Shown here one piece after another: positions 49,518 through 55,500 of a stretch of DNA of 64,000 bases. Both the position numbers and the translations under genes were made by a program. The notes beneath the pieces were generated by a model. It was not told the origin of the DNA. It saw nothing but the letters and a program-made list of their open reading frames with translations, and made no database searches. The number at the start of each line of letters is the position of its first letter. The first letter of the stretch is position 1. The stretch is from Sarcophilus harrisii (lineage: Eukaryota > Chordata > Mammalia > Dasyuromorphia > Dasyuridae): NCBI RefSeq assembly GCF_902635505.1, contig NC_045432.1:5081275-5145274 (forward strand). Reading direction: 5' to 3'.

Positions 49518-52500
49518 ACGTATTTTTCCCATCTCTTTCTCCCCCGCTCCTGTTTCCATTCTGGTCCAGGTGTGAATCAGATAGCCGTGAGCTTCCAGGG
49601 CCAGGAGGCACTTGGAACAAAGGCAGGGAAGGCACAGGCCTCTGAAGCCAAGGGATTAGAAGGGTTCGGGTCTCCTGAAATAATTACCCGGCCCGGCCCG
49701 CATCCCATTTTCCTTCCTCGCCCACATCCCATTTTCCTTCCTTGCCCACCATCCGTCAGCATCTCTTCTCTTTGCCCACAGAAATCAGCGTCCGAGATAT
49801 GACGGCCCAGGTAACCAGCCCTTCGGGCAAGCCCCACGAAGCCGAGATCCTGGAGGGAGAGAACAACACCTACTGTATCCGCTTTGTGCCTACCGAGATG
49901 GGGGTGCACACGGTCATCGTCAAGTACAAGGGGCAACATGTGCCTGGCAGCCCCTTCCAGTTTACAGTGGGGCCCCTGGGAGAAGGGGGTGCCCACAAAG
50001 TCCGTGCTGGTGGACCTGGCCTGGAGAGGGCAGAAGCCGGAGTACCAGGTAAGGCACGCCCTTGCCCCCACGGCCTCCCTCCTCCCTTGCTCGCTGTGGG
50101 AATTTGGGACCGCTTCCTTCACGTGGCTCGTTAACCATCCCCGGGTCGAGAGGGTGACTTGGCTGTGCTCCCTTGCCTTCGGGGAGCCTGCCGCACACCC
50201 CTGGGAGACACGGAGAGAGAGAAGTGAGGGCCAAGTTGGGGCATCTGTACTGGGATGGGGGGAGCGGGACAGACTGCTTCATTCCAACTTGCACGCCCAA
50301 AGTCGGGTGGGACCTGGGCAATGGCCTGGACCGGAGGTCGTTGCCAGCTGGGAGACCCGCTGGTCACTCAGAGGTAGAGGATCGAAGAGGCAGCCTGGGG
50401 CCGTGCTAGATGGAGGCCCATAATTGCAGTCTCCTACTCCCGAGCCCGAAGGCCGGTTTGGAGCCCGATGGTCCCGGGCCAGCCATTTCACCTCTCTGTA
50501 CTAAGGGCCTGCCTTCCCGCCGTGATGCCCACCTCCAGAGGTTGCCATGGGGACACACTGAGACAGCCACATTGAGGCACTTGGCAAACTCTCGAGATGC
50601 CACTGTGTCAGGGTTGGCTGTCGTCGGGCCGGCCCGGTGTGTCGACTCCTCTGGAACTTGGGGTCCCCCAAAGGCACACGGCTCGGTCGTGGCAGAAGCA
50701 AACCTTAAGTGCGGGACCCTGCCAAATCCGAGCCCAGCCCTGTATTGCCCGTCCATTGGTGCCCTTCTGGAGAGCGTGGGTGCCGAGCTGGAGCTGAGCT
50801 CAAACCCCTCACACGCGCACATGTGTTTCCCTCTCCTTCCGCAGCGGAGTTCAGCATCTGGACGAGGGAGGCCGGCGCTGGTGGCCTCGCCATTGCTGTT
50901 GAAGGCCCTAGCAAGGCTGAGATCTCCTTTGAGGACCGCAAGGATGGCTCCTGTGGCGTCTCCTATGTGGTCCAAGAGCCCGGTAGGTGGGGGGTGGGAG
51001 GGCAGGCCGTGCCATGGCGGGCCACGTGTCATGGTGGACCACGGCTCGTGTGGAGCTTGATGGGGCCGCAGTCCTTCCTGTGCCCCCACAGAGAGTTCCC
51101 CACAGGAGCGGTCGGCCTCGCCCCGGTTGCCGTTGGACAGACTCATAACTGATTCTTGAGCAGCTGGAGAGGTGGACTCCCCGGCCCAGCCGCCATGCTC
51201 TTCGGTGGCTGGGGCCTGTGGGGGAGGGGCCACAGGACACCCCCCCCCCCTCCCCGGGGAAAGACGTAGAGCCAGCCCCGTCCTTAGGAGCCCCTTGATG
51301 TCAGGGGCCCCCACCTTTGGGGAGCCCCTGGTCTGAGGAGAGAGACATGGCCCCTGTCCTTGGGGGAACCCCCCGATCTGAGGGGGGAGACGTGGCCCCT
51401 ACTCTTGGGGAACCCCCAATCTGAAGGGGGAGACAAGAAGCCCCACGTGTGAAGGGGACAAGGCCCCCTCTTGGCTCTGGGGAGCCCCCTCCATCTGAAG
51501 AGGGTGACAAGGCCCCCCGGCTCTGGGGAGCCCCCCAACTGAAGGGGAGACAAAGCCCCCCTGATTCTAGGGAGCCCCCCCACCTGAAGGAGGAGACGAA
51601 GTTCTTTCCTCAGCTCTGGGGAGTTCCCCCGTTTCGAGGGGAGACAAACATGCGTTAGAGATAGCACCGAGGCCCTTGGTGCCGGGGAGCCGCTCTGTGC
51701 CCCCTGACGTGGCCACTTTGTGGTGGCGCGCCGCTGCCCTGCGGGCCAACCTCTGCTCTTGGAACCGGGGAGGAGCAAGTGGTGGATGGGTATTGGGCTA
51801 GCCCCAGCTAAAGGGGGGCGCCTCCGTTGGTGAACGTTGCCTCCATTCCCGAGGGGTTACCTCCGTTTATGAGGAAGCACCGGTAGCGCCAGCCCCCCTA
51901 GAGCTGGGCCTGACCGGTCAGGGCATGGGCCGGGGCTGGGTGGGGGTCAGCAGAGCTTCCCCGAGGGGGGGCACGGCCAGGCCGCTCTAGAGTCTGGCCC
52001 CTAACGCCTCGTTTTTCCCGCCCAGGCGACTACGAGGTCTCGGTGAAGTTCAACGACGACCACATCCCCGACAGCCCCTTCGTGGTGCCCGTGGCTTCCC
52101 CGTCTGGCGATGCCCGGCGCCTTACTGTTTCTAGCCTTCAGGTGAGGCACTGAGAGAAACCCTTCCCCTGCAGGGCCCAGCCCCCCTGGGCAGGACGCGG
52201 GCAGCGCCAGGCCGGACCCTGCCGCGGGGGAGAGCTTAGGACGAAGGCCCGGAGTCCGGACCGCCCCCGGGCCAGGAGTGGGGAGCGTCGGCAAGCCGAG
52301 CGCCCCGTCCGGGCCGGCGGGGAAGGACGCGGGAGCCCCTGGCCTGGCCGTGCCCCTCCCTGCCCAGGGCTGGCGCCCGCCCCTGCTCACCACTGGGGGT
52401 TTTTCTCGTGTCTCAGATCTAAAGGCTTTTAACAGATCTCGGTGCCTTTTGTGTACCAGGGCTGAGGTTTAAAGAGGGAGAGCCCAGCAAGGCTGCGTGG

Positions 52501-55500
52501 TGGTCATGAGTGTCCTTCCCCCCACTCTTCCGTGTGAGTGTGAGCCACGTGTGGGCGTGAGCCACGTGTGGCTGTGGCTTCTGCTTGCCTCTCCCAGGGC
52601 CCCTTGCTCTCCCTCTTTAAACTGAATTTGCTGCCGAGTGGGTAAGTTGGACAAGGCCTTGGAGCCGCTCTTCCTGCCTCTCTGCTCACCCCCCTTCCCC
52701 TTCCGTCCCTCTGTGCCATCCCCTTCTGTCTGCCCCCAAACCAACCTGACCCCCTGATGGGCTCTAACCACCTGTGCTGTGATTCCAGGAGTCAGGTTTA
52801 AAGGTCAACCAGCCAGCCTCTTTTGCAGTCAGCCTGAATGGGGCCACGGGCGTCATTGATGCCAAGGTCCACAGCCCCTCGGGGGCCCTGGAGGAATGCT
52901 ACGTCACCGAGATTGACCAAGGTGAGGTCCAGTGGCCCCGGGCCAGGCGGGGCAGGGACGGAGAGCGGGAGGACCGAGCCTTCCCGTCTGCCTCATCTGG
53001 CGTCGGAGCTAGGTTGTCACACACGGGAGACACTTTCCAAAGGCCCGGAGAACGGGAGCCGCCCCGGCACGTGGTGCCGGCTCTGGAGACAGAGGCACGG
53101 TCACCGCTTTAGAAAGACTCCCCTCCAAATGAGTACAGACCCCGAGGCCGCTCCCGTTGTGCGTAACGGCGCTCCCGGCCGGGTCTTCCTCGGCTCCGTG
53201 TGGGGGCGAGGGGACCCCGTGTTCCCAAGCGGAAGAGCAGTGGACACTTGTTGGTGGTCCATTGGGCAGATTTCACAAGACAGCCTAGGAGTGAGGCCCC
53301 GCGGGCAGGTGGTGACCCCGCGGTTGGCCAGTGAGGTGGCAGGAAGGGGGGTCACACCATGGCTATTGGGTGAACAAGCAGGGTCACAGCTGTCCCTCAG
53401 ACAGGCCTTGCACCGGCTGGTGTGTCCCTGGCAGAGGAGGGGTGGGGGTCACTGGCGTCTCCCCGTTCTCTCACCTCCCCTCTCCCCACCAGATAAGTAT
53501 GCCGTGCGCTTCATCCCCCGAGAGAACGGCATCTACCTGATCGATGTCAAATTCAACGGCTCCCACATCCCCGGCAGCCCCTTCAAGATCCGCGTGGGAG
53601 AGCCGGGGCAAGGAGGGGATCCAGGCATGGTATCCGCCTATGGGGCGGGCCTCGAAGGTGGGGTCACAGGTAGGTCTGAAGTGAGGAAGGACAAAGGGAA
53701 GGTCACGGGAGGAACCAGATGATGGCACAGTGCGGCCCTATGGGGCCCAGCAGCTGGCTGGGGGAGAGCTAGGTCTTCTTTCTCGGAAGAAATCCCTCTC
53801 CACCTTCTGCCGTTAGAGGGTCACCAGTATTCGTCTCAAGGGATGCTTATTGTAGCCAGAAAGAATCACTGGCCTGAAAACTCGCTGGGCCTTCGGGCTC
53901 CATTGAACAAGCTGACGTTCGACAGGAATCAGTGTTTACCCTTGGCCCGAAAGTAGAGCCTTGGCCAAGCTGAGGCTGCTTCCGGAGGCCGAGCAGGCTC
54001 ACGACAGGCCCCCCCAGCCGGGGAACGGGAGGCCTTGCCCGCGCTCAGCCAGGTGCCGATGTCAAAGACCACCCCGGGCCGCACCCACGGCTTGCCGGGA
54101 TCAAGTGGGCACCTTGCCGCAATGCCGTCGAGAGGATTGTGTTTGCTTTGGCGTCCCAGAGGACACTGATAAGCCAGTGGCCTCCCGGCCTTGTCCTAAA
54201 CTCAGGATTGGTCCCAGGAGCAGCCGAGGGGCCACTTTGGGGTGATGTCAAGGGTCAGCAATCTAACAGCGAGTCTCAAGGTGGCCTAGGGAGCTAGTGG
54301 GCGGCAGCCAAGGCTAGGTGGCCGTTTGGGCCAGACATAGCGGACCTTCGTGGTATAGGCTGGCTTGTGCTGCCCTCCCAGCCCCTCTGCTCCAGTGCCT
54401 CAGGGATGTGGTGAAGGTCTAAGGACGGTGCCCCTTGGTCTCCTGGGATCCCCAGGCAGGCAGGTGGGCTCCTTACTGGTCACTGATGTGAGACACGGCG
54501 TGGATTTATTGGTAGCTAACCGGGGGCCAACTCCCGCTTTAAGGTCCACGGGCAACGCAGCAAGTGAGAAAGCTTCGCTAGCCCATAGCACTTGCCAAAC
54601 CCTTTTTCCCAACAGCATGAGGAGGTAGGTGTGTCATCCCCGTGGTGGGGAGACTGGGCGGGGTCTCCAGACCCCAGCTTGGCCCACCTGAGATCAAGCT
54701 CCATCTTCTGGCCTCTCCCACCGTGACCCCTTGAAGCATGTCTTGTGCATGGACACTTTATAAGCAGCTTCAGACCCCCCACTCCTGCCACATGTGGCTG
54801 GGGAAGGAATGGGGACAGAGAAATGCCGATCCAGCGGCAGTTCGTTCTAGATCAGAGCCCTGACGGGGAACCTGCCGGCCTCCCACCAAGTTACCTTCCG
54901 TCACCAATCCGCTTTGCCGTCACACATCTGGCCCTGTCACCCGGGTCTCGGTGTGCGCCACAGGCAGAACCCTCACTTTGTGGCCGTGACCTTTCCTTCA
55001 CCTTGAGTGGCTGCTCCAGCTGTCTCTAGAGACCTCGAACCCGGCTTCGCCTTAGATACGACCCCATTGGTCATTTGTCGTTCTCCCTCAGCAGTGTTGG
55101 GACGGGTCTGTCTTGACCCTTCGTTCACTCTGGAAGCTCAAAGGGAAAATAACCAACATTGGGGTTCAGACTCATTTCTTACACTTTTTAAGGTTCCCCA
55201 TTTTCCTGTCTTGGTCACAAAGCTCAGCAGAGGCTCTTCCGACCCAGCGCCATCACCCGCCGGATCTTCAGGCCCATCCCCTTCCTCTGCGTTGTCTCAC
55301 ATGTCGAGCCAGATCTGGGGAGAACGAGGTTCGGGGAACCTCCTTTCTCCCTTTCCTTTTGGGACAACCTTCTTCTTCCCTCACCACTAGGGAGCCCAGC
55401 GGAGTTCATCATCAACACCAGCGGCGCCGGAGCTGGTGCCTTATCTGTCACCATCGATGGCCCCTCCAAGGTGAAAATGGATTGTCAGGAGTGCTCCGAG

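Noticed and set aside
51290-51660. CRISPR-like array of repeats
   Set aside because: Units are diverged head-to-tail copies without unique spacers, in an intron of a mammalian gene.
51284-51778. A repeat-containing open frame on the - strand inside the FLNA intron
   Set aside because: Explained by the 44-47-base minisatellite; the repeated peptide varies in frame with unit length.
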